Source of the DNA: an uncultured Paracoccaceae bacterium
Lineage (GTDB): Bacteria > Pseudomonadota > Alphaproteobacteria > Rhodobacterales > Rhodobacteraceae
Assembly (NCBI GenBank): GCA_951812615.1
Contig: CATOSU010000001.1
Location: 248,001 to 312,000 of the forward strand
Length of the DNA: 64,000 bases
Direction: 5' to 3'
The position numbers and the translations under genes are program-made. Position 1 is the first letter of the stretch, and each line of letters begins with the position of its first letter. Of this stretch, positions 1 through 8,253 are shown piece after piece. The notes beneath the pieces are model-generated. The model was given only the letters and a program-made list of their open reading frames with translations. It had not been told where the DNA came from and ran no database searches.

Positions 1-2
1 CG

Positions 3-557
3 CCGTTCATGGTCACCGTGCTGGGGGCCCTGTTGTTGGGTGAACAGGTAGGGGTGCGGCGGTGGAGCGCGATTCTCGCCGGGTTTGTCGGCACGCTGAT
101 CGTGATTCGTCCGGGCTTTGGCGTGTTTCATCCGGCGATCTTTCTGGTCCTGCTGGCCGCGGCGGCCTTTGCCTTCCGTCAGATCCTGTCGCGCTATCTG
201 GGCAACCGGGACCGGACCGACACAACGCTTGCCTATACTGCGCTGACTACGATCGTGTTGCTCGCGATACCGCTGCCGTTTTTCTGGCAGGCGCCGGTCA
301 GCCTGAATCACATCGGGATAATGGCCGTCATGGCGTTGCTGGCAGGGACTGGCGAATACCTTATCATCCGAGCGCTGGAGATCGCTTTGGCTGTCGTGGT
401 GGCACCGATGCAATATGCGATGATCGTATTCAGTTCGGTCTGGGGCTTCCTGATTTTCGGGCATATTCCGGATGTCTGGACATGGACCGGTGCGTTGGTG
501 ATCATCGTCTCAGGCGTTTACATGATGGTTCGAGAAGCTCGAAAAAAAGAAGTGTGA
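3..557 (+). CDS. EamA/DMT-family transporter, 3' part
   Basis: This is the C-terminal part of a drug/metabolite (EamA) transporter; the open frame runs off the left edge of the window, so the true start is not visible. The visible 184 or so codons hold repeated hydrophobic segments, with the hallmark stretch LGALLLGEQVGVRRW followed by an IRPG turn. This is the usual end of the first EamA repeat before the second repeat of about five helices. The tail ends in basic residues (REARKKEV), as is usual for the cytoplasmic C-terminus. The substrate cannot be deduced. It resembles the second EamA transporter at 14738-15640. Family assignment is firm; function is not. Confidence 0.85.
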   Translation, partial: PFMVTVLGALLLGEQVGVRRWSAILAGFVGTLIVIRPGFGVFHPAIFLVLLAAAAFAFRQILSRYLGNRDRTDTTLAYTALTTIVLLAIPLPFFWQAPVSLNHIGIMAVMALLAGTGEYLIIRALEIALAVVVAPMQYAMIVFSSVWGFLIFGHIPDVWTWTGALVIIVSGVYMMVREARKKEV

Positions 558-569
558 CGACCGTTTTAC

Positions 570-598
570 TTGCGTCAGAGACGATCTCGCCCCATATG
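570..598 (+). promoter_or_regulatory. Possible promoter for the cold-shock gene
   Basis: A TTGCGT hexamer (570-575) and a CATATG hexamer (593-598) are separated by 17 bases, a sigma-70-like arrangement in the gap after the EamA gene. A transcript starting near 605 would give the csp gene a leader of about 115 bases, as is typical of cold-shock genes. This is an inference from sequence only, and the -10 hexamer is a weak match. Confidence 0.3.
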
Positions 599-631
599 TT
601 TGGTGCGACCTCTACCGCATCTCGACCCACT

Positions 632-714
632 GTCTCCTTTACGGCCTCAGTTTCGAATGCTTCAGACTGACGCCGGACCGCCGCATCCCGCGGGCGGAAC
701 TAGACGAAGGAGAC
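632..714 (+). promoter_or_regulatory. Leader segment complementary to the csp Shine-Dalgarno
   Basis: GTCTCCTT at 632-639 is an exact reverse complement of AAGGAGAC at 707-714, which contains the ribosome-binding site of the cold-shock gene starting at 721. A G-U pair (640 with 706) could extend the helix. If both lie on one transcript, pairing would hide the ribosome-binding site and the leader could act as a temperature-sensitive switch. The complementarity is seen directly; the function is inferred. Confidence 0.4.
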
Positions 715-720
715 CACGGG

Positions 721-927
721 ATGGCTAACGGCACCGTGAAATGGTTCAACACCACCAAGGGCTACGGATTTATCGCACCGGAAGGCGGCGGCAAGGACGT
801 TTTTGTTCATATCAGCGCGGTTGAGCGTTCGGGCCTGACCGGTCTGGCCGACAACCAAAAGGTGACTTTCGACATCGAGCCCGGCCGTGACGGTCGCGAG
901 GCGGCTGTCAATATTCAGCTGGCCTGA
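721..927 (+). CDS. Cold-shock protein, CspA family
   Basis: A 68-residue single cold-shock domain that binds single-stranded nucleic acid and acts as an RNA chaperone. Both RNA-binding motifs are present: RNP1 (KGYGFI, about residues 14-19) and RNP2 (VFVHIS, about residues 27-32), preceded by the typical opening MANGTVKWFN. Length is exactly that of the family. The start is supported by AAGGAG seven to eight bases upstream. It stands alone, with a long leader that may control translation (see 632-714), and a hairpin at 940-965 closes the unit. Which paralogue (cspA, cspE and so on) it is cannot be decided. Confidence 0.97.
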   Translation: MANGTVKWFNTTKGYGFIAPEGGGKDVFVHISAVERSGLTGLADNQKVTFDIEPGRDGREAAVNIQLA

Positions 928-939
928 CCACTGATTCTG

Positions 940-965
940 CGGGGATACGCATTGGCGTGTCCCCG
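940..965. terminator. Hairpin between convergent csp and HMG-CoA reductase genes
   Basis: An 11-base-pair stem (940-950 with 955-965, one wobble pair) with an ATTG loop lies between the convergent csp and mvaA genes, 13 bases from each stop. It lacks a clear T-run on either strand, so it may be a weak bidirectional terminator or an RNA 3'-end stabiliser. Confidence 0.5.
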
Positions 966-978
966 TCCCCGGTTCGTA

Positions 979-2220
979 TCAGTCCTGTCCGCCGGACAAG
1001 AGTGACCGCGCCAGATCCTCGCGCACGGTCCCTGCGTCGACCATGGCCCGCGCCACGCGGTCGATCGCGCCGCCCGAAGCGCCGGCGGCAATCGCCACGT
1101 TGCGCGCATGCAGTCCCATGTGCCCGCGCTGAATGCCCTCGGTCGCGAGAGCGCGTAAGGCCGAGAAATTCTGCACCAACCCCACCGACGCGATGACCCG
1201 GCCCAGCCGGTCGGCGTTCTCTGCCCCCATGATGGTGAGGGCCGCCTGTGCCGTCGGATGGACCCGGGTTGCCCCGCCGACGATGCCAACCGGCATTGGC
1301 AATTCGATTTCGCCGGCGAGGTCGCCGTCCGGCGTTTTGCCATAACGGCTGAGCGGTCCGTACCCGTCTTGCGCTGCGAACGCATGTGCGCCGGCCTCCA
1401 GCGCCCTTGTGTCGTTGCCGGTGGCCAGCGCCACGGCGCTGATGCCGTTCATGATCCCCTTGTTATGGGTGGCGGCGCGGTATGGATCGGCATCGGCAAA
1501 CGCCCACGCGGAAATAATGCCGTCCACGGTGTCCGCGCCGATAACGGCTGCGGGCCAGACCGCACGGGCGCGGACCAGTCGCCGGTCGGCAAGGTTGGAC
1601 AGGATACGCAGCCCGACCGTTCCGCCGGTCAACTCTTCCAGCCACGGTGCCAACCGTTCAGCCATGGTATTGACCGCGTTGGCCCCCATTGCATCGCGCA
1701 CATCCACGATCAGGTGCACCACCAGAAACGGGCCCGCGATGCGTACGTCCAGATCCCTAAACCCACCGCCCAGTTCGACCAGCATCGGATCACATTCATT
1801 GCAGCGGCGCGCAATTTCCGCCGTTTGCGTCTGAACCACGGCCTGTGCGGTCGGCAGATCGTCCAGCCCGACGATCTGAACCTGCGCGATCATGCAGGGG
1901 TCGTCGGCCTGTGTCGTCACGCCCCCGGTGTCCCGGCAGGCCAGCGCCCCGTTACAGACGGCGGCGATAACCGAGCTTTCCTCGGTCGCCATCGGCACCA
2001 GAACGTCCTGACCATCGACGATCAGGTTGGTGGCAACACCCAGCGGCACCGACATGACGCCAATCACGTTTTCCGAAAGGTGATCGGCCAGTTCTCCGTC
2101 CGGACCGGCGGCGGCCAGATGCGCGGTTTGCTCGTGGGTCAGTCCGGTCAGGTCGGAAATCCGGGCAAGCCGGTCGGCCCGGCTCAGATTGTGAAAGCCG
2201 GGCACACGGGAATTCGTCAT
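979..2220 (-). CDS. mvaA: Hydroxymethylglutaryl-CoA reductase, class II (degradative type)
   Basis: A 413-residue class II HMG-CoA reductase, interconverting HMG-CoA and mevalonate with NAD(P)H. Seen in the sequence: the ENVIGVMSVPLGVATNLIVD segment (residues 50-69), the MATEES loop with the catalytic glutamate (about residue 80), the NKG lysine motif, the GNDTRA aspartate motif, and the late GHMGLHARN histidine motif. Length fits the soluble bacterial class II enzymes. It lies 27 bases after prpE in the same direction, so the two are probably cotranscribed. No HMG-CoA lyase, HMG-CoA synthase or mevalonate kinase is nearby. Mevalonate catabolism is more likely than isoprenoid synthesis, but this is an inference. 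Confidence 0.93.
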   Translation of the reverse strand: MTNSRVPGFHNLSRADRLARISDLTGLTHEQTAHLAAAGPDGELADHLSENVIGVMSVPLGVATNLIVDGQDVLVPMATEESSVIAAVCNGALACRDTGGVTTQADDPCMIAQVQIVGLDDLPTAQAVVQTQTAEIARRCNECDPMLVELGGGFRDLDVRIAGPFLVVHLIVDVRDAMGANAVNTMAERLAPWLEELTGGTVGLRILSNLADRRLVRARAVWPAAVIGADTVDGIISAWAFADADPYRAATHNKGIMNGISAVALATGNDTRALEAGAHAFAAQDGYGPLSRYGKTPDGDLAGEIELPMPVGIVGGATRVHPTAQAALTIMGAENADRLGRVIASVGLVQNFSALRALATEGIQRGHMGLHARNVAIAAGASGGAIDRVARAMVDAGTVREDLARSLLSGGQD

Positions 2221-2247
2221 CGCAACATCCTCAAAAGGCTGTGCGCG

Positions 2248-4140
2248 TTATGACTTTGGATACCCCAGCGTTGCAAGAGCTTCACGGATTTCATCAAGGA
2301 TTGCCGGATCGTCGATGGTTGCCGGCATCTTGAATTCCTGACCATCCGAAATCTTGACCATGATGCCGCGCAGGATCTTGCCCGAGCGGGTCTTGGGCAG
2401 GCGGTCGACCACAAGCGCCAGCTTGAACGCCGCAACCGGGCCGATCTGGTCGCGCATCAGCTTCACGCATTCATTGACGATGTCCGCGTGCGGGCGGTTC
2501 ACACCCTTGGTCAGGCACAGAAAGCCCATCGGAAGCTGACCCTTGAGTTCGTCCGCAACACCGATGACGGCGCATTCGGCAACATCCGGGTGCGACGCCA
2601 GAACCTCTTCCATCCCGCCGGTCGACAGACGGTGGCCAGCCACGTTGATGACGTCATCTGTACGCGCCATGATGTAGAGATAGCCGTCTTCGTCGATCAT
2701 TCCGGCATCGCCGGTTTCGTAATACCCCGGGAAGGTCGACAGGTAGCTTTTGCGAAACCGGTCCTCGGCATTCCACAGCGTCGGCAGGGTTCCCGGCGGC
2801 AGCGGCAGCTTGACCGCGATGGCGCCCAGTTCGCCGTTCGGGACCTGATTGCCGCCTTCATCGAGGATCTGAACGTCGTATCCGGGCATGGCCACGGTCG
2901 GCGACCCGATCTTGACCGGCATGGCCTCGATCCCGGCGGGGTTACCGGCAATGGTCCAGCCGGTTTCCGTCTGCCACCAGTGGTCGTAGACCGGAATGCC
3001 CAGCAGGTCCTGAGCCCAGACGATGGTGTCAGGATCGGCGCGTTCCCCTGCCAGGTACAGCGCCCGCAGGCAGCCAAGGTCGTATTTTGCCCGGAACTCA
3101 CCCTTGGGGTCTTCCCGCTTGATTGCGCGGAAGGCCGTTGGTGCAGTGAAGAAGCTGCGCACGTTATGTTCAGAAATCACACGCCAGAACGTGCCGGCAT
3201 CCGGAGTGCCCACCGGCTTGCCTTCGAACACGATGGTGGTGTTGCCGTGGATCAGTGGCCCGTAACAGATATAGCTATGGCCGACGACCCAGCCGACATC
3301 GGACGCTGCCCAGAACACATCGCCGGGATCCACATTGTAGATGTTTTTCATCGTCCAGTTTAGGGCAACCAGATGCCCGCCCGTCGGCCGGACCACGCCC
3401 TTTGGCGACCCCGTCGTGCCGGACGTATAGAGCACATAGGCCGGATGGTTGCCTTCGACGGGCACACAATCGGCCGGTTCGACACCGTCCTGCGCCGCGT
3501 ACCAGTCGACATCGCGGCCTTCGGTCAGTTCCGCAACCGCCTGTTCCCGCTGGAAGACGACGACGAACTCGGGCTTGTGCTCGGCCAGTTCGATGGCCCC
3601 GTCATAGAGCGGCTGGTACGCGATGACACGGCCCGGTTCGATACCACAGGACGCGGCGATAATCGCCTTTGGTTTGCAGTCATCGATGCGAACCGCCAGT
3701 TCGTGCGCCGCAAATCCACCGAACACGACCGAGTGGATCGCGCCCAGACGCGAACAGGCCAGCATCGCTTCGAGCGCTTGCGGCACCATCGGCATGTAGA
3801 TGATAACCCGGTCGCCTTTGCCAACACCCTTTGCCGCCAGCGCGCCGGCGAGCGACGCAACCCGCGTTTGCAGGTCGGCATAGGTGATTTTTTCCTGCGT
3901 TCCGGTGATCGGGCTGTCATAGATAATGGCCAGACGATCGCCATTGCCGGCCGCAACGTGGCGGTCCACAGCGTTCCAGCAGGTGTTGACCATGCCGTCC
4001 GCGAACCATTCGTAAAGTGGCGCGTTTTCTTCGTTCAGCGCCTTCGAAGGTTTTCGATCCCAGTCGATCGCTTCCGCGGCTTCCATCCAAAACCCCTCGG
4101 GGTCGGCTTTCCAGCCTGCATAAACTTCGGCGTACGACAT
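2248..4140 (-). CDS. prpE: Propionyl-CoA synthetase
   Basis: A 630-residue acyl-CoA synthetase of the ANL superfamily that activates propionate with ATP and CoA. The N-terminus (YAEVYAGWKADPEGFW, IDWDRKPSKAL, NTCWNAVDRHV) is the PrpE rather than the Acs pattern. The ATP loop is YTSGTTGSPKG (about residues 237-247), and the catalytic lysine lies in KTRSGKILRG near the C-terminus. It leads a probable operon with the HMG-CoA reductase gene. A cluster of TTTGCAAA-like boxes lies 100-210 bases upstream and suggests control by a short-chain acyl-CoA responsive regulator. An acetyl-CoA synthetase is the only realistic alternative and is less likely. Confidence 0.95.
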   Translation of the reverse strand: MSYAEVYAGWKADPEGFWMEAAEAIDWDRKPSKALNEENAPLYEWFADGMVNTCWNAVDRHVAAGNGDRLAIIYDSPITGTQEKITYADLQTRVASLAGALAAKGVGKGDRVIIYMPMVPQALEAMLACSRLGAIHSVVFGGFAAHELAVRIDDCKPKAIIAASCGIEPGRVIAYQPLYDGAIELAEHKPEFVVVFQREQAVAELTEGRDVDWYAAQDGVEPADCVPVEGNHPAYVLYTSGTTGSPKGVVRPTGGHLVALNWTMKNIYNVDPGDVFWAASDVGWVVGHSYICYGPLIHGNTTIVFEGKPVGTPDAGTFWRVISEHNVRSFFTAPTAFRAIKREDPKGEFRAKYDLGCLRALYLAGERADPDTIVWAQDLLGIPVYDHWWQTETGWTIAGNPAGIEAMPVKIGSPTVAMPGYDVQILDEGGNQVPNGELGAIAVKLPLPPGTLPTLWNAEDRFRKSYLSTFPGYYETGDAGMIDEDGYLYIMARTDDVINVAGHRLSTGGMEEVLASHPDVAECAVIGVADELKGQLPMGFLCLTKGVNRPHADIVNECVKLMRDQIGPVAAFKLALVVDRLPKTRSGKILRGIMVKISDGQEFKMPATIDDPAILDEIREALATLGYPKS

Positions 4141-4237
4141 CGCTATTCTCCTCCGGCGGCAATGGACCCGTGTTACGGACGGTAACCGGACTCTGGCAAG
4201 TACCGCACCGGACGTCGCGTCAGATTATCGCAACCAG

Positions 4238-4349
4238 TTTGCAAGAAACGGCAAAGTGATCTGCAAATTTTTGCAAACCATACAGAATACAGGAGCACCG
4301 GTTTGAGGATTTGCGATTTTTGCAAATCTGCAAACATAACCGTGCAAAT
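4238..4349 (-). promoter_or_regulatory. Cluster of TTTGCAAA-type boxes upstream of prpE
   Basis: The gap between maeB and prpE holds exact TTTGCAAA octamers at 4270-4277 and 4319-4326. Near-copies lie at 4238-4245 (TTTGCAAG), 4260-4267 and 4327-4334 (both TCTGCAAA), 4310-4317, and GTGCAAAT at 4342-4349. The first group of GCAA(A) cores starts at 4241, 4251, 4263 and 4273, roughly one per helical turn. From memory, ScfR-family regulators (PccR of Rhodobacter sphaeroides, RamB of actinobacteria) bind TTTGCAAA-like repeats. Control of prpE by such a protein is inferred; no ScfR gene is present in this window. Confidence 0.55.
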
Positions 4350-4352
4350 CTG

Positions 4353-6626
4353 TTACCCGTACTGAGCCACCGGCGTCCCGGCGATCGCGGCCATGTTCAG
4401 CAGCCCGCGTGCCGTGATCGAGGGGGAAACGATATGCACCCGGTTGCCCATGCCCATCAGGATCGGCCCCACTTCCAGCCCGCCGGCTCTGGCCTTGAGG
4501 ATGTTGCGCACCCCGCTGGCGGCGTCGGCGTGGGCGAAGATGAGAACGTTTGCCGGGCCTTGCAACCGCGATTGCGGGAAGATGCGATCGCGCAGCTCCG
4601 GATCCAGCGCGGTATCAACGTTCATCTCGCCCTCATAGACGAAGTTGCAGGGCCGGCTGTCGAGAATGCCGATGGCGTCGCGAAGGCGCACGCCGGATCC
4701 CTGCTGCTGATTGCCGAACTGGGACTGCGAACAGAAGGCAATTGCGGGCTCCAGCCCGAAGCGCCTGACGTGACGTGACGCGCCCTCGGCGATCTCCGCC
4801 AGATTCTCTGGTTGTGGCAACTGATGCACATGCGTGTCCGCGATAAAAAGCGGACCGTCTTCAAGGATCATCATCGACAGTGCGCCCTGCGGTCTCAGGT
4901 CGTCGGTTGCCAGAACCTGCTGCACATAGTTCAGGTGCCAGCGGAATTCACCGAACGTGCCGCAAATCAGGCTGTCGGCTTCACCCCTGTGCACCATGAT
5001 CGCACCAATGGCCGTGGTGTTCGTGCGCATGATCGCCTTGGCCAGATCCGGGGTCACCCCCCGACGCTGCATGATTTCGTGGTAGGTGCTCCAGTAATCA
5101 AAATAGCGCGGGTCGTTTTCCGGGTTCACGATCTGGAAATCTCTGTCAGGCCGGATTTCCAACCCGTGACGGGCACAGCGGGCATTGATCACTTCGGGCC
5201 GGCCAATGAGAATCGGGGTTTCGGTCGTTTCTTCAAGGATGGCCTGTGCGGCGCGCAGAACGCGCTCATCCTCGCCCTCGGCAAAGACGATTCTCCGCGA
5301 TGCTGCCGAGGCAGCTTCGAACACTGGCCGCATTAGAAGTGCTGACTTGAATACGTTTTGTTTCAGTTTCTCTGTATAAGCGTCCAGATCCTCCAAAGGT
5401 CGCGTCGCCACGCCGCTGCTCATCGCTGCCCGGGCAACGGCAGCAGACACGACACCGACCAGCCGCGGATCGAACGGTTTGGGGATCAGGTAGTCCGCAC
5501 CGAAGGTCAGCTGTTCGCCGCGATATGCGGCGGCCGCTTCGGCGCTGGTGGTGGCGCGGGCCAGATCGGCGATCCCGTCAATACAGGCCAGTTGCATTTC
5601 GTCATTGATCTCGGTCGCCCCTACGTCCAGCGCACCGCGGAAGATGAACGGGAAACACAGAACGTTGTTAACCTGATTGGGAAAGTCGCTGCGCCCGGTG
5701 GCGATGATCGCGTCGGGCGCCACCTCGCGCGCAAGGTCGGGCATGATTTCCGGCGTGGGATTGGCCAGCGCGAAGATGATCGGGCGGCTGGCCATTTTCT
5801 CTACGTGTTCGGGCTTCAGGACATCCGGGCCGGACAGGCCAAGGAACAGGTCCGCGCCCCCGATCACGTCATCCAGAGTTCGCAGATCCGAAGGTTGTGC
5901 ATAGGCGGCCTTGGTCGGGTTCATGTCGACCTCGCGTCCCTCGTATACCAGACCGTGAAGGTCGCAAAGCCAGACGTTTTCGCGTTTGACGCCCAGCTTG
6001 AGCAGCATGTTCAGGCAGGCGATCCCGGCTGCACCGCCACCGGTGGATACGATCTTGATATCTTCAAACCGCTTGCCGGCAACGTGCAGTGCGTTTTTCG
6101 CCGCCGCACCAACAACGATAGCGGTGCCGTGTTGATCATCGTGGAAAACGGGGATGTTCATCCGCTCGCGGCAGAGCTTTTCGACAACGAAGCAATCCGG
6201 TGCCTTGATGTCTTCGAGATTAATCGCACCAAAGGTCGGGCCCAGCGCGCAAACGATATCGGCCAGCTTCTCGGGGTCCGGTTCGTCGACCTCGATATCG
6301 AAACAGTCGATGTTGGCGAATTTCTTGAACAGGACCGCCTTGCCTTCCATGACCGGCTTGGACGCCAGTGCGCCGATATTGCCCAGCCCCAGAACTGCTG
6401 TGCCGTTGGAAATCACCGCCACCAGGTTGCCACGCGAGGTAAAGCGCGCCGCATTGGCAGGGTCGTCCTTGATCTCGACGCAGGCCTCAGCAACACCGGG
6501 CGAATAAGCCCGCGACAGATCCCGGCCATTGGCCAGCGGCTTGGTCGCGCGGATTTCAAGCTTACCAGGCTTCGGAAACTCGTGATAGCTCAGTGCCGCC
6601 TGACGGAGCGATTGTTTTTCAGACAT
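4353..6626 (-). CDS. maeB: NADP-dependent malic enzyme with C-terminal phosphotransacetylase-like domain
   Basis: A 757-residue MaeB-type malic enzyme: oxidative decarboxylation of malate to pyruvate, giving NADPH. The N-terminal half holds [13 protein letters not shown], the [17 protein letters not shown] stretch, the FHDDQHGTA metal-binding motif and a Rossmann segment ([10 protein letters not shown]). From about residue 430 it continues as a phosphate acetyl/butyryl transferase-like domain ([17 protein letters not shown]), usually regulatory and catalytically silent in this family. The start was set at 6626 (MSEKQSLRQ), with GAGGAA upstream, rather than 44 codons earlier, because that extension is unlike the family. 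GCAAA motifs near 6641, 6721 and 6755 may link its control to prpE; this is weak. Confidence 0.95.
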   Translation of the reverse strand: MSEKQSLRQAALSYHEFPKPGKLEIRATKPLANGRDLSRAYSPGVAEACVEIKDDPANAARFTSRGNLVAVISNGTAVLGLGNIGALASKPVMEGKAVLFKKFANIDCFDIEVDEPDPEKLADIVCALGPTFGAINLEDIKAPDCFVVEKLCRERMNIPVFHDDQHGTAIVVGAAAKNALHVAGKRFEDIKIVSTGGGAAGIACLNMLLKLGVKRENVWLCDLHGLVYEGREVDMNPTKAAYAQPSDLRTLDDVIGGADLFLGLSGPDVLKPEHVEKMASRPIIFALANPTPEIMPDLAREVAPDAIIATGRSDFPNQVNNVLCFPFIFRGALDVGATEINDEMQLACIDGIADLARATTSAEAAAAYRGEQLTFGADYLIPKPFDPRLVGVVSAAVARAAMSSGVATRPLEDLDAYTEKLKQNVFKSALLMRPVFEAASAASRRIVFAEGEDERVLRAAQAILEETTETPILIGRPEVINARCARHGLEIRPDRDFQIVNPENDPRYFDYWSTYHEIMQRRGVTPDLAKAIMRTNTTAIGAIMVHRGEADSLICGTFGEFRWHLNYVQQVLATDDLRPQGALSMMILEDGPLFIADTHVHQLPQPENLAEIAEGASRHVRRFGLEPAIAFCSQSQFGNQQQGSGVRLRDAIGILDSRPCNFVYEGEMNVDTALDPELRDRIFPQSRLQGPANVLIFAHADAASGVRNILKARAGGLEVGPILMGMGNRVHIVSPSITARGLLNMAAIAGTPVAQYG

Positions 6627-6649
6627 TGGAGTTCCTCGTGCGCAAATTT

Positions 6650-6663
6650 GGTTTAGTATTAAA
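6650..6663. promoter_or_regulatory. Inverted repeat in the divergent maeB/cupin promoter region
   Basis: GTTTA-GTAT-TAAAC is a perfect 5+5 inverted repeat in an AT-rich patch 24 bases upstream of the maeB start. It lies in the 143-base region from which maeB and the nucleoside operon diverge. Its position suits an operator or part of the maeB promoter; no regulator can be named. Confidence 0.3.
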
Positions 6664-6769
6664 CTATCTTCTGCCGAACGTACATTCCGGTTCTGCGAAA
6701 CAGTGCCGCAGGCCCTGCTTGCAAATCGACGGGTACGGGTACACTCTCCGGAATGCAAAGAGGTGAACC

Positions 6770-7861
6770 ATGCAAGAAACCTTAGCAGAAATGCGGCTGC
6801 CGACGAGCGAATTGCGGAACGACCTGCCTTTTTTCACTCAAACGCTGGGCATGCGGCTGGACATGATCTATCCGGCTGACAACCCGTCCATCGCTGTATT
6901 CTCGGGCCACGGGCTGCGGATCCGCGTGGAAAAAGATGCGCCGGAACCTCCGGGCACCATTCGCATTCTTACGGACGATCCCGACGGGTTTGCGAACGGC
7001 GACAGGTTGCTGACAGCGCCCAACGGGACCCGGGTCGAGATCGAAGAACGCAATCCGCCGCTGGTTCTGCCGGAAACGCGGCATTCCTTTGTCGTGCGGC
7101 GTCTGGCCGATCAGGCCCCGTGGATCATCGGGCGTGCCGGCATGAATTACCGCGACCTTGTTCCGGACCGGCTGGGCGGTGCGATGATCGCCAGCCACAT
7201 CCGTATTCCCGATGGCGGGCCGGTTCCCGACATGGTGCATTATCACAAGGTCGGGTTTCAACTGATCTTCTGCATCAACGGCTGGGTCGAAGTGCTGTAC
7301 GAAGATCAGGGCGACCGACTGCGCCTGACACGGGGCGACTGTTTCATCCAGCCACCCGAGATCCGCCACCGGGTGATGGAGGCCAGCGACGATCTGCAGG
7401 TGATCGAGATCGGTGTGCCGGCGGACCACGTCACCGAGATTGATCACGACATGACACTGCCGACACCCGACCTGCGCCCTGACCGGGAATGGCAGGAGCA
7501 GCGGTTCGTACACAACCTGGCCGCCAAGGCCGACTGGCAGCCCTTCCGGCTGCCCGGCTATGTCTGCCGGGACACGACGATTGCGGCGAACACGCAGAAC
7601 GTTGCCGGAGTACAGGTGGTTCGCAGGGGCGATGGCACGCCGGTCTGGGCGGCGCATGACTGTGATATCCTGTTCGGCTACGTCATGGCCGGGGCCGTCA
7701 CGCTGGAAGGTGAAGGGCGGGATCCGTTCGCGCTGGTGGAAGGTGACGCATATGTCATCCCACCGGGGATGCGGACCCGGCTGAACCAGCCATCGGACGA
7801 CATCGAAATCCTTGAGGTCGCCCTGCCCGGCGCGTTTGAGACGCGGACGGAGGCGGAATGA
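6770..7861 (+). CDS. VOC-like/bicupin fusion protein, first gene of the nucleoside-salvage operon
   Basis: A 363-residue protein of unknown function with three parts. Residues 10-60 (ELRNDLPFFTQTLGMRLDMI and FSGHGLRIRV) look like half of a glyoxalase/VOC domain. Residues about 140-225 form a cupin with likely metal ligands (MVHYHKVGFQ and PPEIRHRV). Residues about 270-355 form a second cupin whose histidines are mostly lost (WAAHDCD, PPGMRTRL). The start is backed by GAGGTG upstream. It overlaps cdd by four bases (ATGA) and heads cdd-deoA-deoB, so it probably acts on, or senses, a nucleoside or pentose intermediate. No function is claimed. Confidence 0.8.
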   Translation: MQETLAEMRLPTSELRNDLPFFTQTLGMRLDMIYPADNPSIAVFSGHGLRIRVEKDAPEPPGTIRILTDDPDGFANGDRLLTAPNGTRVEIEERNPPLVLPETRHSFVVRRLADQAPWIIGRAGMNYRDLVPDRLGGAMIASHIRIPDGGPVPDMVHYHKVGFQLIFCINGWVEVLYEDQGDRLRLTRGDCFIQPPEIRHRVMEASDDLQVIEIGVPADHVTEIDHDMTLPTPDLRPDREWQEQRFVHNLAAKADWQPFRLPGYVCRDTTIAANTQNVAGVQVVRRGDGTPVWAAHDCDILFGYVMAGAVTLEGEGRDPFALVEGDAYVIPPGMRTRLNQPSDDIEILEVALPGAFETRTEAE

Positions 7862-8250
7862 CACTACGGGACGCTGCAGTGGCGGTGCGTGAAAACGCGC
7901 ACGCCCCCTATTCCAACTTCAAGGTTGGCGCGGCGATCCGCGGCGTGTCGGGGCGGGTCTATGCCGGGTGCAACGTGGAAAACGTGGCCTATCCCGAAGG
8001 CACATGCGCCGAAGCCGGGGCAATTGCCGCGATGGTCGCCGCCGGAGAAAAGGAGCTGACCGAAGTCTATGTCGTGGCCGGTTCCCCCGCGCCGGTTCCG
8101 CCCTGCGGCGGGTGCCGGCAGAAGCTGGCGGAATTCGGACAGGGGCACGTTACGGTGACGATGGCCACGACCGGCGGGGCCGAGGAGGCCACGACCATTG
8201 CGGCTCTGTTGCCGGGTGCATTCGACGCCGGCCACATGGAGGGGAGCTGA
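7858..8250 (+). CDS. cdd: Cytidine deaminase
   Basis: A 130-residue homotetrameric-type cytidine deaminase converting cytidine and deoxycytidine to uridine and deoxyuridine. Visible features are APYSNFKVGAA, the zinc/proton-shuttle motif CAEAGAI (about residue 50) and the second zinc motif PCGGCRQ (about residues 81-87). Length is normal for the family. Its start overlaps the stop of the preceding cupin gene and it ends just before deoA, so it is translated as part of one operon feeding pyrimidine nucleosides to the phosphorylase. Confidence 0.96.
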   Translation: MTLRDAAVAVRENAHAPYSNFKVGAAIRGVSGRVYAGCNVENVAYPEGTCAEAGAIAAMVAAGEKELTEVYVVAGSPAPVPPCGGCRQKLAEFGQGHVTVTMATTGGAEEATTIAALLPGAFDAGHMEGS

Positions 8251-8253
8251 CGG

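Noticed and set aside
5358-6656. A 432-codon plus-strand frame opposite maeB
   Set aside because: Antisense shadow of the malic enzyme gene; no family features.
6782-7864. A 360-codon minus-strand frame opposite the cupin gene
   Set aside because: Shadow frame; the plus-strand gene has a ribosome-binding site, cupin motifs and operon overlap.
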